Below, piece by piece: positions 1 to 8,849 of a stretch of 64,000 bases of DNA. A model generated the notes under the pieces. The model was given only the letters and a program-made list of their open reading frames with translations, did not search any database and was not told the DNA's origin. Position 1 is the first letter of the stretch. Each line of letters opens with the position of its first letter. Origin of the DNA: Kribbella aluminosa (GTDB lineage Bacteria; Actinomycetota; Actinomycetes; Propionibacteriales; Kribbellaceae); contig NZ_JAGINT010000001.1 of NCBI RefSeq assembly GCF_017876295.1, forward strand, positions 1,054,001 to 1,118,000, given 5' to 3'. Both the position numbers and the translations under genes were made by a program.

Positions 1-895
1 CGATGCACACCGGGCTCGAGGACCGGTTGAGCGATCTGCCCAAGCTCACGGCGTATTTCGCCGAGCGGGCCCGGGGTGGCGTCGGGCTGATGGTGACCGG
101 CGGCTACGCGCCCAACTGGCAGGGCTGGCTGACGCCGTTCGGGTCGAAGCTGGCCAGCAACCGCCAAGCCCGAGCTCATCGCCGGTTGACCGATGCGGTG
201 CACGCCGAAGGCGGCCGGATCGCCCTGCAGATCCTGCATGCCGGCCGGTACTCGTACCACCCGTTCAGCGTCTCCGCGTCCGCGCTCAAGGCCCCGATCA
301 ACCCCTTCAAACCCCGCGCCCTGTCCGACGGCGGCGTGCTGAAGCAGATCACGGCGTACGTCGACTGCGCGGCGCTCGCTCGCGAGGCCGGGTACGACGG
401 GGTCGAGATCATGGGCTCCGAGGGGTACTTCGTCAACCAGTTCCTGTCCGAGCGGACGAACCAGCGGACCGACCGCTGGGGCGGCAGCCCGGAGAACCGG
501 CGGCGGATCGCGGTCGAGATCGTCCGGCGGACCCGGGAGCGGGTCGGCAAGGACTTCCTGATCATCTACCGGCTGTCCATGGCCGACCTGGTCGAGGGCG
601 GTCAGAGCTGGGACGATGTGGTTGCGCTGGGCAAGGAGATCGAGGCGGCCGGGGCGTCGATCATCAACACCGGGATCGGCTGGCACGAGGCGCGGGTGCC
701 GACCATCGTCACGTCCGTACCGCGAGCGGCGTTCACGTCCGTGACCGCGGCGTTCAAACCGCACGTGAACATCCCGGTCGTCACCTCGAACCGGATCAAC
801 CTGCCACAGGTCGCCGAGGAGGTGCTGGCCCGCGGTGACGCAGACATGGTCAGCATGGCCCGCCCCTTCCTGGCCGATCCGGAATGGGTGCTGAA
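1..895 (+). pseudogene. 2,4-dienoyl-CoA reductase-like FMN domain, cut at both ends
   Basis: The reading frame opens in the window edge at the conserved GSMHTGLE region of the old-yellow-enzyme/FadH family, so the true start lies upstream. About 297 codons follow the FMN-binding TIM barrel: NQFLSERTNQRTDRWGGS, RLSMADLVEGG, INTGIGWHEARVPTI and ADMVSMARPFLADPEWV are typical of 2,4-dienoyl-CoA reductase, which uses NADPH to reduce unsaturated fatty acyl-CoA. After about position 893 the match stops; the 4Fe-4S cysteine segment and FAD/NADPH domains that should follow are missing. Instead the DNA continues in another frame into part of an FAD monooxygenase. The enzyme cannot be functional as full FadH. 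Identity of the remnant is secure; whether the deletion is natural or an assembly fault is open. Confidence 0.8.
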
Positions 896-1479
896 GGCAA
901 CTACACGGCGCCGCGCGGTCGCTGGGTCGCCCTGCGGCCGGACCGGGACCCGCGGTACGCGAAGGCGCTGCTGAGCTTCCGGTCGCCGGTCCTGAGCTAC
1001 GACCGGCGTGACATCGACGCTCAGAAGCGGCCGGCGACTTCTACCTCGACACCACCAGCCGCGTCGTCGTACCGGACTGGTCGCGTGGGCGGGTCGCGCT
1101 GGTCGGTGACGCCGGGTACTGCGGTTCGCCGATGGCCGGTCACGGTACGGCGCTGTCGCTCGTCGGGGCGTACGTACTGGCGGGGGAGCTGGCCGCGGCG
1201 GCGGGCGATCACGTCCGGGCGTTCCCGGCGTACCAGCGGCGGATGCAGGCGTACGTCGCACAGCGGATGGAGCTTCCGCCGGGCGGGATCAAGATGGCGA
1301 TGCCGATGTCGGCGTTCGGGATCGCGTACCGCGACTTCGTGCTGCGGGTGATGACGTCGCGGATGATGACCGGCGCGCTGAAGAAGCTGGCGGGCGGTAC
1401 GCCGGACGCGATCGACCTGCCCGAGTACTCAGTCGAGCGGGGAGACCCACTCCGGGTTGCGGCCGAGGAGGCCGAGTAG
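896..1479 (+). pseudogene. FAD-dependent monooxygenase remnant with internal deletion
   Basis: The 3' half of an FAD-dependent aromatic-ring monooxygenase-like (TetX/PHBH fold) gene. It enters in one frame at GNYTAPRGRWVALRPDRD and runs to DRRDIDAQK near 1027; the next family segment, GDFYLDTTSRVVVPDWSR, then VALVGDAGYCGSPMAGHG (the second FAD-binding motif GD-A), is in a different frame from about 1033. Roughly 25 residues are missing between the two parts. The C-terminal helix region ends at 1479 inside the convergent downstream gene. No start codon or N-terminal Rossmann motif remains. It is a twice-deleted remnant fused to the dienoyl-CoA reductase piece upstream. Confidence 0.75.
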
Positions 1480-2019
1480 CTGGTCGAGGTCGGGGGCCGT
1501 GCCGGAGACCTTGACGCTGCGCTCGAACGCGTAGCCGGAGCCGCGGTTCGTCTCGGTGTCGGGGATCCGGCGGGCCAGGGTGAGGGCCTGTTCGACCATG
1601 TCCGGCGGCGGCTTGTACGGGACGTCGATCGCGCGGGCCAGGTCCCAGGCGTGCACGATGCAGTCGAGCTGGTGGAAGGTCAGCGCGATCCGGCGCGGGA
1701 ACGAGCCGAACTCGCGGACCTCCACCAGCCGGTCCAGCGCGCCGCCGTCGGCGAACGCGTCGGCGACCCGCACGTTCGAGCGGCGGTACGCACCGGCCGG
1801 GTTGTCGGCGAGCCGGCCGCCGTTCCAGCTGTGGAACGACGCCGAGCCGTTCAGCGCCGCGGCGGCGAGGCCCTCGTTCTGGCTGACCAGGTGCCGCATC
1901 AGCCCGCGCACCGTCCAGTCCGGGCACGGGGTGGGGAACCACAGCTGCTCGGGCCGCACCTGCATGACAACTTCCCCGAGCACTGCACCGGCCCGACGAT
2001 CCAGATCCCGGATGTCCAT
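1429..2019 (-). CDS. TIGR03086-type metal-binding protein (mycothiol-dependent isomerase N-terminal fold)
   Basis: A 196-residue DinB-like protein of the group annotated as maleylpyruvate isomerase N-terminal or TIGR03086 proteins, which in actinobacteria bind a metal through three histidines and are thought to use mycothiol. Visible features are the WFPTPCPDWTVRGLMRHL start of the four-helix bundle and a second metal-ligand helix HQLDCIVHAWDLARA. The start at 2019 (MDIRDLD) is chosen over an ATG 30 bases upstream because GGGAGG lies just before it. The 3' end overlaps the convergent monooxygenase remnant by 51 bp. The substrate cannot be told from sequence. Confidence 0.8.
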   Translation of the reverse strand: MDIRDLDRRAGAVLGEVVMQVRPEQLWFPTPCPDWTVRGLMRHLVSQNEGLAAAALNGSASFHSWNGGRLADNPAGAYRRSNVRVADAFADGGALDRLVEVREFGSFPRRIALTFHQLDCIVHAWDLARAIDVPYKPPPDMVEQALTLARRIPDTETNRGSGYAFERSVKVSGTAPDLDQLLGLLGRNPEWVSPLD

Positions 2020-2142
2020 CCGCGCTCCTCCCGTTGCCTTAGTAACCATAAGGCTGGAAGGCTGACTTCGCAGGGAATCGCGTGGAGTACAAGGGACATC
2101 CCGCGCCGAGCTGGAACAGATCGGGTCCGGGTGTCGCGCGGA

Positions 2143-2730
2143 TCAGGCCTTGGCGGCGGCTTTCGCGGCCTTCTTGAAGTTGCGGACCTGCAGCAGCGAG
2201 GTGGCGTCGGTGACATCCGCGATCGAGCGCCGGGAGCCGCGGTCGCCGTAGTTGCCGGCCGCCTCGCGCCAGCCCTTCGGGGCGACGCCGCGCTGCTTGC
2301 CGAGCAGCGCGAGGAAGATCTTCGCCTTCTGCTCGCCGAAACCGGGCAGTGCCTTCAGCCGCTTCAGTACCTCGGTGCCGTCCGGCTTCGGGCGGCCGGC
2401 GAGCCAGATGTTGGCGGCGTCACCGTCGTACTTCTCGATGATCTCCTGGGCGAGCGCATGCACCCGGCGGGCCATCGAGCCGCCGTACCGGTGGATGGCC
2501 GGCGGGGTGACGCTGAGCTCGACGAACGTCTCGAGGTCGGTCGCCGCGATCTTGTGCAGGTCGAAGCCGTCCATCCGGTTCGCGATCTTCAGCGGGCCGG
2601 AGAAGGCGTGCTCCATCGGGTACTGCTGGTCCAGCAGCATGCCGACCAGCAAGGCGAACGGGTCGTCGTTGAGCAACTTGTCGGCGTCCGGATTGCCGGT
2701 GAGGTGCAGTTCGCGCAGCATGCCGCCCAT
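2143..2730 (-). CDS. HhH-GPD family base-excision DNA repair protein
   Basis: A 195-residue protein of the uncharacterised actinobacterial HhH-GPD family (TIGR03252 type), related to DNA glycosylases of the endonuclease III superfamily. A helix-hairpin-helix is visible at about residues 125-143 (LKALPGFGEQKAKIFLALLG), preceded by the helical domain starting LLVGMLLDQQYPMEHAF. There is no C-terminal 4Fe-4S cysteine cluster, as expected for this short subfamily. The C-terminus is lysine/alanine rich (KKAAKAAAKA). It is transcribed divergently from the GntR/TetR hybrid gene; a 29-bp dyad sits in the 71-bp gap between them, so its promoter could be affected by that regulator. Confidence 0.8.
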   Translation of the reverse strand: MGGMLRELHLTGNPDADKLLNDDPFALLVGMLLDQQYPMEHAFSGPLKIANRMDGFDLHKIAATDLETFVELSVTPPAIHRYGGSMARRVHALAQEIIEKYDGDAANIWLAGRPKPDGTEVLKRLKALPGFGEQKAKIFLALLGKQRGVAPKGWREAAGNYGDRGSRRSIADVTDATSLLQVRNFKKAAKAAAKA

Positions 2731-2757
2731 CTTGACACGGAGCAGGCCCTCCCGCCC

Positions 2758-2786
2758 CTAGTGCGCGTACGATGTATGCGCACTAG
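2758..2786. promoter_or_regulatory. Palindromic operator between HhH-GPD and GntR/TetR genes
   Basis: Two 13-bp arms, CTAGTGCGCGTAC and GTATGCGCACTAG, flank three central bases with one mismatched pair. The site ends 15 bases before the start of the GntR/TetR hybrid gene and lies 27 bases before the divergent HhH-GPD gene, the usual place for an autoregulatory operator. Confidence 0.7.
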
Positions 2787-2801
2787 TTGGGGAGGGATCG
2801 G

Positions 2802-3710
2802 ATGACCGAGGCGCCGTACCAGGTGATCGCGGCCGCGCTGCGTCGGCGGATCGAGGCGGGGGAGTTGCTGCCGGGTGACCGGGTGCCGTCGACGCGGGCG
2901 TTGACGCGGGACTTCGGGGTGGCGATGGCGACCGCGACCAAGGCGTTGCAGGTACTGCAGGCCGAGCGGCTCGTGCACGCGTCACCCGGAGTCGGGACCG
3001 TCGTGGGCCCGCCGCCGCGGGCCCGGCGTACCGCTGCCGCCGACGGCGCGCTGGATCTGAACCGGGACGAGGTCGTCCGGATGGGCGTCGCGATCGCGGA
3101 CACCGAGGGGCTGGCGGCGCTGTCGATGCGGCGGATCGCGGCCGAGCTCGGGGTGTCGACGATGGCGCTCTACCGGTACGTCGGCGGCAAGGACGCGCTC
3201 GTCGTCCAGATGGTGAACGAGGTGATCGCGGAGTTCCCGCTCGGCGAGATCCCGGAGTACTGGCGGGACGCGGTGGCGATGGTGGCGCGCGTGCACTGGG
3301 CGGCGTACCGGAAGCATCTGTGGCTCGCGAGTGCGATCAGTCTGAGCCGGCCGCAGCTGGTGCCGCGGTTGTTGCCGCACACGGACGCGGTGCTCGGCGC
3401 GCTCCGCGGGTTCGAACTGTATCGATTGGACAAGGGCGCCGCGATGTCGACGATGATCAGCCTGTTCGCGTACGTCCGTGGGATCGCGCTGGTGATGGAG
3501 TCCGAGGCGCAGGCCGAGCAGGACACCGGCGAGACCGCGGACGAGTGGGTGACGCACCAGACCGACCAGTTGGCGGCGATGATCGCGGCCGGGAACCTGG
3601 GGGCGTTCCGTGAGTTGCTGGCGGACGGGTTCGACTACGAGTACGACCTGGATCAGCTGTTCGAGTTCGGCCTCGGCGTGTTTCTGGACGGCTTGGAGGC
3701 GCGCAGGTGA
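2802..3710 (+). CDS. GntR-TetR hybrid transcriptional regulator
   Basis: A 302-residue regulator with two DNA-binding domains. Residues 1-70 form a GntR-type winged helix (YQVIAAALRRRIEAGELLPG, then VPSTRALTRDFGVAMATATKAL). Residues about 84-130 form a TetR helix-turn-helix (GLAALSMRRIAAELGVSTMALYRYVGGKDAL), followed by a TetR C-terminal ligand/dimer domain (DUF1956/TetR_C type). Start at ATG 2802 follows GGGGAGGG; a TTG 15 bases upstream lacks this. Such hybrids are common in actinobacteria and usually repress a neighbouring gene and themselves. The 29-bp dyad immediately upstream is its likely operator. The ligand is unknown. Confidence 0.85.
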   Translation: MTEAPYQVIAAALRRRIEAGELLPGDRVPSTRALTRDFGVAMATATKALQVLQAERLVHASPGVGTVVGPPPRARRTAAADGALDLNRDEVVRMGVAIADTEGLAALSMRRIAAELGVSTMALYRYVGGKDALVVQMVNEVIAEFPLGEIPEYWRDAVAMVARVHWAAYRKHLWLASAISLSRPQLVPRLLPHTDAVLGALRGFELYRLDKGAAMSTMISLFAYVRGIALVMESEAQAEQDTGETADEWVTHQTDQLAAMIAAGNLGAFRELLADGFDYEYDLDQLFEFGLGVFLDGLEARR

Positions 3711-3759
3711 GCGACCCGACCCATTACGCTGAGTGGTGACGACTTCTCCGGAGGTGGCG

Positions 3760-4635
3760 ATGGAGCCTGTGTTCGCGCCGGATGTGCCGGCGGGAGTACG
3801 CCGGTTGTACGAGCGCAGGCCGGAGTTGTTCGTGGCGGCCGACGCGCCGAGGCCGAAGCGCGAGACGTCCTGGTCGGCGGCGCCCGGCAACACGTTCGGC
3901 ACGTTGCTGGTGTGGGTCGCGGTGTGTGTCGGCGGGTGGATCCTCGCGCTGCTCGTGATGGCGGCGACGTTGCCGACCGCGGTGGCGGCGTGGGGAGCGG
4001 TCGCGCTGGCCGGGGTCGCGGTGCTGGCGACCGGCGGGATCCTGGCCAAGTCGATGGTCGAGGACCGCGGGCACAAGGCGGTCCGGAAGCAGCACCGGAA
4101 GTACCTGCTGCCGGAGGACTTCGACAGCGAGGCCGGGTGGTTGCTCGGGCGGGCGCAGCGCGCGGTGAAAACGGTGCTAGAGGCAACTGTCACGCGGCGC
4201 GGGCTGCTCGACGACGTGAAGAACGAGCTGGTCCTGCCGGAACAGCTGTGGGACATCGCGCAGGTGCTCCGGGAGCAGACGGTACTGCGGGCCCGGCAGA
4301 AGGACATCGCCCGCGGCGCGAAGTCCGCCGAGCTGGACGCCGTACTGGGTCCGCAACGCCGCGCGCTCGCGCTGTCCGCCGAGGCGATCAAACGCAAGGT
4401 CGACCTCCTCGACCAGTACGCCGACCGAGTCCGCTCCGCCGACGCCGCCCTCCGCGCCGAGGCCGCCCTCGAGGACGGCGACCGCTACATCGAACTCCTC
4501 GCCCGCACCGAACCAGCCGGCGACACCGCGGTTGTAGAAGGCTTCACCGACGAAGCCACGGCCTTGAAGGACACCCTCACCCGCTCCATCAACGCCGCAA
4601 GAGACGCCGGCCGAACGCTGGCCCTCCCCGAGTAA
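3760..4635 (+). CDS. Membrane protein of unknown function
   Basis: A 291-residue protein with two adjacent hydrophobic helices at about residues 45-95 (LLVWVAVCVGGWILALLVM and AAWGAVALAGVAVLATGGI) and a long, charged, helix-rich cytoplasmic C-terminal region rich in Ala, Glu and Arg that may form coiled coil (LRREAALEDG-like heptads near 220-290). The start at ATG 3760 is preceded by GGAGGTGG; a GTG 27 bases earlier has no such site. It follows the regulator by 49 bases on the same strand and may be cotranscribed. I do not recognise a family with a known role. Confidence 0.7.
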   Translation: MEPVFAPDVPAGVRRLYERRPELFVAADAPRPKRETSWSAAPGNTFGTLLVWVAVCVGGWILALLVMAATLPTAVAAWGAVALAGVAVLATGGILAKSMVEDRGHKAVRKQHRKYLLPEDFDSEAGWLLGRAQRAVKTVLEATVTRRGLLDDVKNELVLPEQLWDIAQVLREQTVLRARQKDIARGAKSAELDAVLGPQRRALALSAEAIKRKVDLLDQYADRVRSADAALRAEAALEDGDRYIELLARTEPAGDTAVVEGFTDEATALKDTLTRSINAARDAGRTLALPE

Positions 4636-4736
4636 CGCGGTCCTCCTGGCCGGGGCGGAAGGTGGCGGGGGCGGCAGCCGCTGGTCGGGAGGTTGGCGGA
4701 GCCGCTGGTCCGGAGGACGGCGCGGACGCGCCGCAG

Positions 4737-5684
4737 CTATTGGGCGGCGAGGAGCTGCTGCTCCTGTTCGGGGGTGAAGCCGTAGTCCAGCTCTGGGGTT
4801 CCGCGGTCTTGGTCCCACAGCAGCAGGTCGGCGACGGTCTGGCGGAACGGGGTGACCGACATCCCTGCGGCCCGTGCCTTGGCCGGATCGCGGCGTCGTC
4901 CGCCCCACTCGGCCTCGGGCTCCAGCAGCGGAAAGCGCGCCGGTGCGGCGTCCCGCGGCACCTGGACGAGGTCGACCGTGGTGCCGGACAGCTCGGCCGA
5001 CGTCTCGATCAGTTCGGCGATCGTGCTGAACGGCCCGACCGCGTTGTACCCGCCGGACCGGGCGTCGGTGATCAGCTGGACCACCAGTCGCCCGACGTCA
5101 CGGCTGTCGACGAACTGCAGCGGTTGCTCCGGCTTCGTCGGAAGCGCGACCCGGCCGCCGGCGGCGCCACGCCGTACCCAGTAGAAGACCGTGCTCGCGG
5201 TGTCACCCGGACCCGTGACCCGGCCCGGACGGACGATCGTCGCGCGGTCGCCGTAGCGCTCGAGGACGTCGTCCTCGCAGGCGACCTTGCACGGGCCGTA
5301 GGTCTCGTTGGTGAGTTCGTCGGCGGCGCGCAGGGGCTCCCGGCGCGGCGCGGTCTCGTCGGTACCGGGTGGCAGGCCGCGAGCGTAGGCCGCGTGGCTC
5401 GAGACGAACACGTACCGCCCGACCCGGTCGCCGAGCACGTCCATCGCCGCGTCGACCTCGTTGGTCTGGTAGCCGCTCAGATCGACGACCGCGTCCCACT
5501 CACCGGTCTTCAGCGCCGAGTAGTCCCCGCTCGCCCGATCGCCGAGCAGCTGCACGACGCCGGGCGGCAGCGGCGTACCGCTCACCCCTCGGCTGAACGA
5601 CGCGACCTGCGCGCCCTGCTCCAGGGCGTCGTCCACGACCGCACGCCCGACAAAACCGTTCCCACCCAGAATCAGTATCCGCAC
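4737..5684 (-). CDS. NAD-dependent epimerase/dehydratase
   Basis: A 315-residue Rossmann-fold protein of the extended short-chain dehydrogenase family. The nucleotide-binding motif GGNGFVG is at residues 7-13 and the strand-4 segment YVFVSSHAAYA carries the serine; the canonical YxxxK is replaced by a YGPCK stretch (Tyr and Lys in register), followed by the ATIVRPGRVTGPGD segment. The GTG start at 5684 places the Rossmann motif at the usual distance from the N-terminus; longer readings add unsupported residues. It is related to the plant/bacterial mRNA-binding epimerase-like group, so the substrate is not predictable. Convergent with the membrane protein gene across 101 bases and divergent from the LCP gene. 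Confidence 0.8.
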   Translation of the reverse strand: MRILILGGNGFVGRAVVDDALEQGAQVASFSRGVSGTPLPPGVVQLLGDRASGDYSALKTGEWDAVVDLSGYQTNEVDAAMDVLGDRVGRYVFVSSHAAYARGLPPGTDETAPRREPLRAADELTNETYGPCKVACEDDVLERYGDRATIVRPGRVTGPGDTASTVFYWVRRGAAGGRVALPTKPEQPLQFVDSRDVGRLVVQLITDARSGGYNAVGPFSTIAELIETSAELSGTTVDLVQVPRDAAPARFPLLEPEAEWGGRRRDPAKARAAGMSVTPFRQTVADLLLWDQDRGTPELDYGFTPEQEQQLLAAQ

Positions 5685-5827
5685 AGCCGCCCAACCTATC
5701 CCCGCCCCCCGGCGGCCGCGACTGGATTGATCGACAACCGAATGACCCTGTAACACGTCTGAACAGGTGAAGGTCCGGTCTGTACCGCACACTGGTTCTG
5801 AGGTGTGGAACGGCGACAGGGGAGCCG

Positions 5828-7351
5828 ATGGGGAGTGCGCGCGCGACGGCGAGGCGGCCGCGGTCGATGCCGAAGTTGCTGGGGTTCACCCTGCTGGGCG
5901 CACTGCTTCCAGGACTCGGACTGATCGTCGGCGGGCGCCGTAAGCTCGGTGCGTTCGTGCTCACGGTGTTCCTCGCGCTGGTCGGCGTCGCGGCGTACGT
6001 CGCCCTGACCCGGCGCGACGAAGTGATCGCGGCCGCCGTCGTCCCGAGCCGGCTGCTGATCACCTCGGTCCTGATCGCGGCGCTCGCCTTCTTCTGGATC
6101 GTCGTGGTCGTCGGCTCGCACCGGTCGTTGCGTCCGGCAACGGGTGGTACCGGCGGGCGGGTGGGCGGCGCGCTGTTCGTCGGCGTGCTGTGCTTCGCGA
6201 TCGCGGCGCCGGCGGCGGTCGGCGTACAGACCGTGCTGGCGCAGCGGACGCTGGTGCAGGACGTGTTCCAGGCGCAGGGCGAGAGCAAGAGCGCCACCCG
6301 GCCGACCACCGTCAACGTGAAGGATCCGTGGGCGGACCGGCCGCGGCTGAACCTGCTGCTGCTCGGCGGTGACGATGCGCCGAGTCGCCAGGGCGTGCGG
6401 ACCGACACCGTGATCGTCGCGAGCATCGACACCAGGACCGGGAACACGTCGCTGATCTCGATGCCGCGGAACCTGACGTTCATGCCGTTCCCGGCGGACT
6501 CGCCGCTGCGCAGGTTCTACCCGGACGGGTTCGGCAAGGAAGGGCTGAGCCTGGACGGGCGGCTGGAGTGGATGCTGACCGCGATGTACCAGAACATCCC
6601 GGACGCGCACCCCGGAATCCTCGGCCCGTCGGACAACGAGGGCGCGGACGTGGTGAAGCAGTCGGTCGGTGAGGCGACCGGGCTGAAGCTCGACTACTAC
6701 CTGCAGGTGAACCTGCAGAGCTTCCCGGAGATCGTCGACGCGCTCGGCGGGATCACCGTGAACGTCAACGAGCGGGTCGCGATGGGCGGCATCAGCAGCT
6801 CGCACATCCCGCCGAAGGAGTGGATCGAGCCGGGGCCGAAGCAGCACCTGGACGGGCGGCACGCGCTGTGGTTCGCGCGCGGGCGGTACGGCGCCGACGA
6901 CGACCAGCGGCAGGTGCGGCAGCGGTGCGTGATCAAGGCGATCGTTGACGCGGCGGATCCGCAGACGCTGGTCACGAAGTACAAGGCGATCGCGAAGGCC
7001 GGGCAGCATCTGCTCCGGACGGACATCCCGCAGGAGCTGCTGCCCGCGATGGTGGAGCTGGCGCTGAAGGTGAAGTCGGCAACGGTCTCGAACGTCACGC
7101 TCGACGCCGAGAAGCTCCGCCTCAAGTACCTGCACCCCGACTACAAGGCCCTCCGCGACACCGTCCAGACAGCCATCGACGCAGACCCCGCCCCGGCCAA
7201 CACCCCGGTCACCCCCAACACCCCGGTCACCCCCACAACCCCGACCGCCACCCGTAAGCCCACCACCCCAACCACCACCCCGCCCCCGGGGCCTACCCAG
7301 AACCTCGCGGACGCCTGCGCCTACCGCCCCTCCGGCGACCAGCCGAGGTAG
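5828..7351 (+). CDS. LytR-CpsA-Psr (LCP) family cell-wall glycopolymer ligase
   Basis: A 507-residue membrane-anchored protein. Several hydrophobic helices occupy residues about 15-125, then an LCP domain from about 175 to 390: LNLLLLGGDDA, RTDTVIVASID, SLISMPRNLTF and later LDGRHALWFARGRYGADDDQRQVRQ, including the arginines and aspartates that bind the lipid pyrophosphate. LCP enzymes attach teichoic-acid-like or arabinogalactan polymers to peptidoglycan outside the membrane. The C-terminal 50 residues are a Pro/Thr-rich tail of repeated TPVTP units, probably a wall-spanning linker. ATG 5828 follows AGGGGAGCC. A large imperfect hairpin starts just after the stop codon. Confidence 0.88.
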   Translation: MGSARATARRPRSMPKLLGFTLLGALLPGLGLIVGGRRKLGAFVLTVFLALVGVAAYVALTRRDEVIAAAVVPSRLLITSVLIAALAFFWIVVVVGSHRSLRPATGGTGGRVGGALFVGVLCFAIAAPAAVGVQTVLAQRTLVQDVFQAQGESKSATRPTTVNVKDPWADRPRLNLLLLGGDDAPSRQGVRTDTVIVASIDTRTGNTSLISMPRNLTFMPFPADSPLRRFYPDGFGKEGLSLDGRLEWMLTAMYQNIPDAHPGILGPSDNEGADVVKQSVGEATGLKLDYYLQVNLQSFPEIVDALGGITVNVNERVAMGGISSSHIPPKEWIEPGPKQHLDGRHALWFARGRYGADDDQRQVRQRCVIKAIVDAADPQTLVTKYKAIAKAGQHLLRTDIPQELLPAMVELALKVKSATVSNVTLDAEKLRLKYLHPDYKALRDTVQTAIDADPAPANTPVTPNTPVTPTTPTATRKPTTPTTTPPPGPTQNLADACAYRPSGDQPR

Positions 7352-7352
7352 T

Positions 7353-7430
7353 GGATCCGCACGCCAGCAGAACCCCCGTCTCAGCGTGGTTTCAGCCCGT
7401 GATCGAGGGGTTCTGCCTGCGTGCAGATCC
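7353..7430. terminator. Long imperfect hairpin after the LCP gene
   Basis: Arms at 7353-7376 and 7407-7430 (GGATCCGCACGCCAGCAG... against its complement) match at 21 of 24 positions with a 30-base loop. It starts 2 bases after the LCP stop codon. There is no T-run, as is usual in actinobacteria. It could be a terminator or a mobile palindromic unit. Confidence 0.5.
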
Positions 7431-7519
7431 GCCTACCGAACTGACTCGGCATCCGGTGTCGATCCGGGCCGGCCCCGCTCGACGTGAGAGTAAGTGATCG
7501 ACCCACACGAGGAGCAGCG

Positions 7520-7897
7520 ATGCGTTACATGATCATCAACAAGGCGGATGCGGGCAGCGAGGCCGGGAAGTTCCCGCCGCCGGAGGTGGCCGAAGGGGTC
7601 GGCAAGGTCGTCGAGGACCTGTCCAAGGCCGGCGTACTGCTGTTCGCCGAAGGCGTGCACCGCAGTTCGCTCGGCGCCCGGGTGAAGGTCGACGGTGGTA
7701 AGCGCACCGTCACCGACGGCCCGTTCGCGGAGACCAAGGAGCTGGTCGGCGGCATGATCGTCGTCGAGGTCCGCAACCGCGACGAGGCCATCGAGTGGGC
7801 GGCCCGGCTGGCCGAGGCGCTGCAGGACGAGGTCGAGGTACGGCGGGTCGTCGAGGAGGCCGACTTCGGCCCGGATTCGGACGTGTTCGCGGGCTGA
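7520..7897 (+). CDS. YCII-related (DGPF) domain protein
   Basis: A 125-residue protein of the YCII/DGPF family (dimeric alpha-beta ferredoxin-like fold). The family signature appears as TVTDGPFAETKELVGGMIVVEVRNRDEAIEWAARLA, with MRYMIINKAD as the first strand. ATG 7520 follows GAGGAGCAGCG; 12 upstream codons in frame have no ribosome-binding site. Proteins of this family are regularly encoded beside ECF42 sigma factors in actinobacteria, and one such sigma gene lies 2.6 kb to the right, though separated by other genes. The alpha/beta hydrolase follows after 35 bases and is probably cotranscribed. Confidence 0.85.
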   Translation: MRYMIINKADAGSEAGKFPPPEVAEGVGKVVEDLSKAGVLLFAEGVHRSSLGARVKVDGGKRTVTDGPFAETKELVGGMIVVEVRNRDEAIEWAARLAEALQDEVEVRRVVEEADFGPDSDVFAG

Positions 7898-7932
7898 TGT
7901 CCATTCCTGCCCCTTCCATCCGTGGGAGGGGC

Positions 7933-8742
7933 ATGAGCACATACGAGGTATCCGACGCAGAGCTGTACTACGAAGTGCGCGGCAGCGGCCCGTTGGTCGT
8001 CCTGGTCGGCGCACCGATGGACGCGGACGCGTTCGCCCCGCTGGCCGACCTGCTGGCGCCCCGCCACACCGTCCTGACCCTGGACCCGCGCGGCGTCAAG
8101 CGAAGCACGCTGGCACCCGGCGGTACGTCGCGCCCGGAGCAGCGCGCCGACGATCTCGCCCAGCTGATCCGGCACGTCGACGCGGGCCCGGCCGTCGTAC
8201 TGGGATCGAGCGGCGGAGCCGTCACCGCGCTGGCGCTCGCGCAGTACCACCCGGAGGTCGTGCGCACGGTGATCGCGCACGAGCCCCCGCTCGACCGGCT
8301 GCTGCCGGACGCGGACGAGCTGCTCGCCAAGTCCGAGAAGCTGATGGCCGACTACCGCGCCGGGGACGTGGTCGGCGCCTGGAAGCAGTTCTTCCAGCTC
8401 GCGAACATCTTCCTCCCCGGCGAGGTGGCCGAGGCGATGTTCGGCGGCGACCGGGACCCGAAGCAGGTGGCCGACGAGCGATTCTGGTTCGACCACGAGA
8501 TGCGCGAGAGCATCACCTGGCTCCCGGACGTCGACAGGCTCCGTGAGGTCGACATCGTGGTCGGGATCGGCGCGGACTCGACCGGCCAGCTCTGCGAGCG
8601 TACGTCGACCGCACTCGCCGGTCTGCTGGGCGTCGAGCCGGTCCGCTACCCGGGCGGTCATACCGGGATGGTCGACGCTCCGGAGACGTTCGCGGAGGCG
8701 TTCCGTGCGGAGCTGGAAGCCCGAGGTGAGACTCGCCCGTAG
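7933..8742 (+). CDS. Alpha/beta-fold hydrolase
   Basis: A 269-residue hydrolase. The nucleophile elbow is GSSGGAVTALALA (Ser in G-S-S-G-G) at about residues 93-97, the oxyanion region is VVLVGAPMDAD, and the final GGHTGMVDAPETFA carries the catalytic His. The core is close to the esterase/peroxidase-like group that in actinobacteria is often linked with YCII proteins. ATG 7933 follows GGGAGGGGC. The 35-base gap from the YCII gene suggests an operon. Another hydrolase of the same subgroup lies at 9630-10412 in the opposite orientation. Substrate unknown. Confidence 0.82.
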   Translation: MSTYEVSDAELYYEVRGSGPLVVLVGAPMDADAFAPLADLLAPRHTVLTLDPRGVKRSTLAPGGTSRPEQRADDLAQLIRHVDAGPAVVLGSSGGAVTALALAQYHPEVVRTVIAHEPPLDRLLPDADELLAKSEKLMADYRAGDVVGAWKQFFQLANIFLPGEVAEAMFGGDRDPKQVADERFWFDHEMRESITWLPDVDRLREVDIVVGIGADSTGQLCERTSTALAGLLGVEPVRYPGGHTGMVDAPETFAEAFRAELEARGETRP

Positions 8743-8849
8743 GCTGCTGGGGAGAGTATGTGAAGCTGGAGGTGTCCGGTGGGTGCGCAGGGGTGTGATC
8801 GCGGTCGTACCGGGCACCGGTCCGAGTGCCGCGTCGCCCGCGTGGCTAC

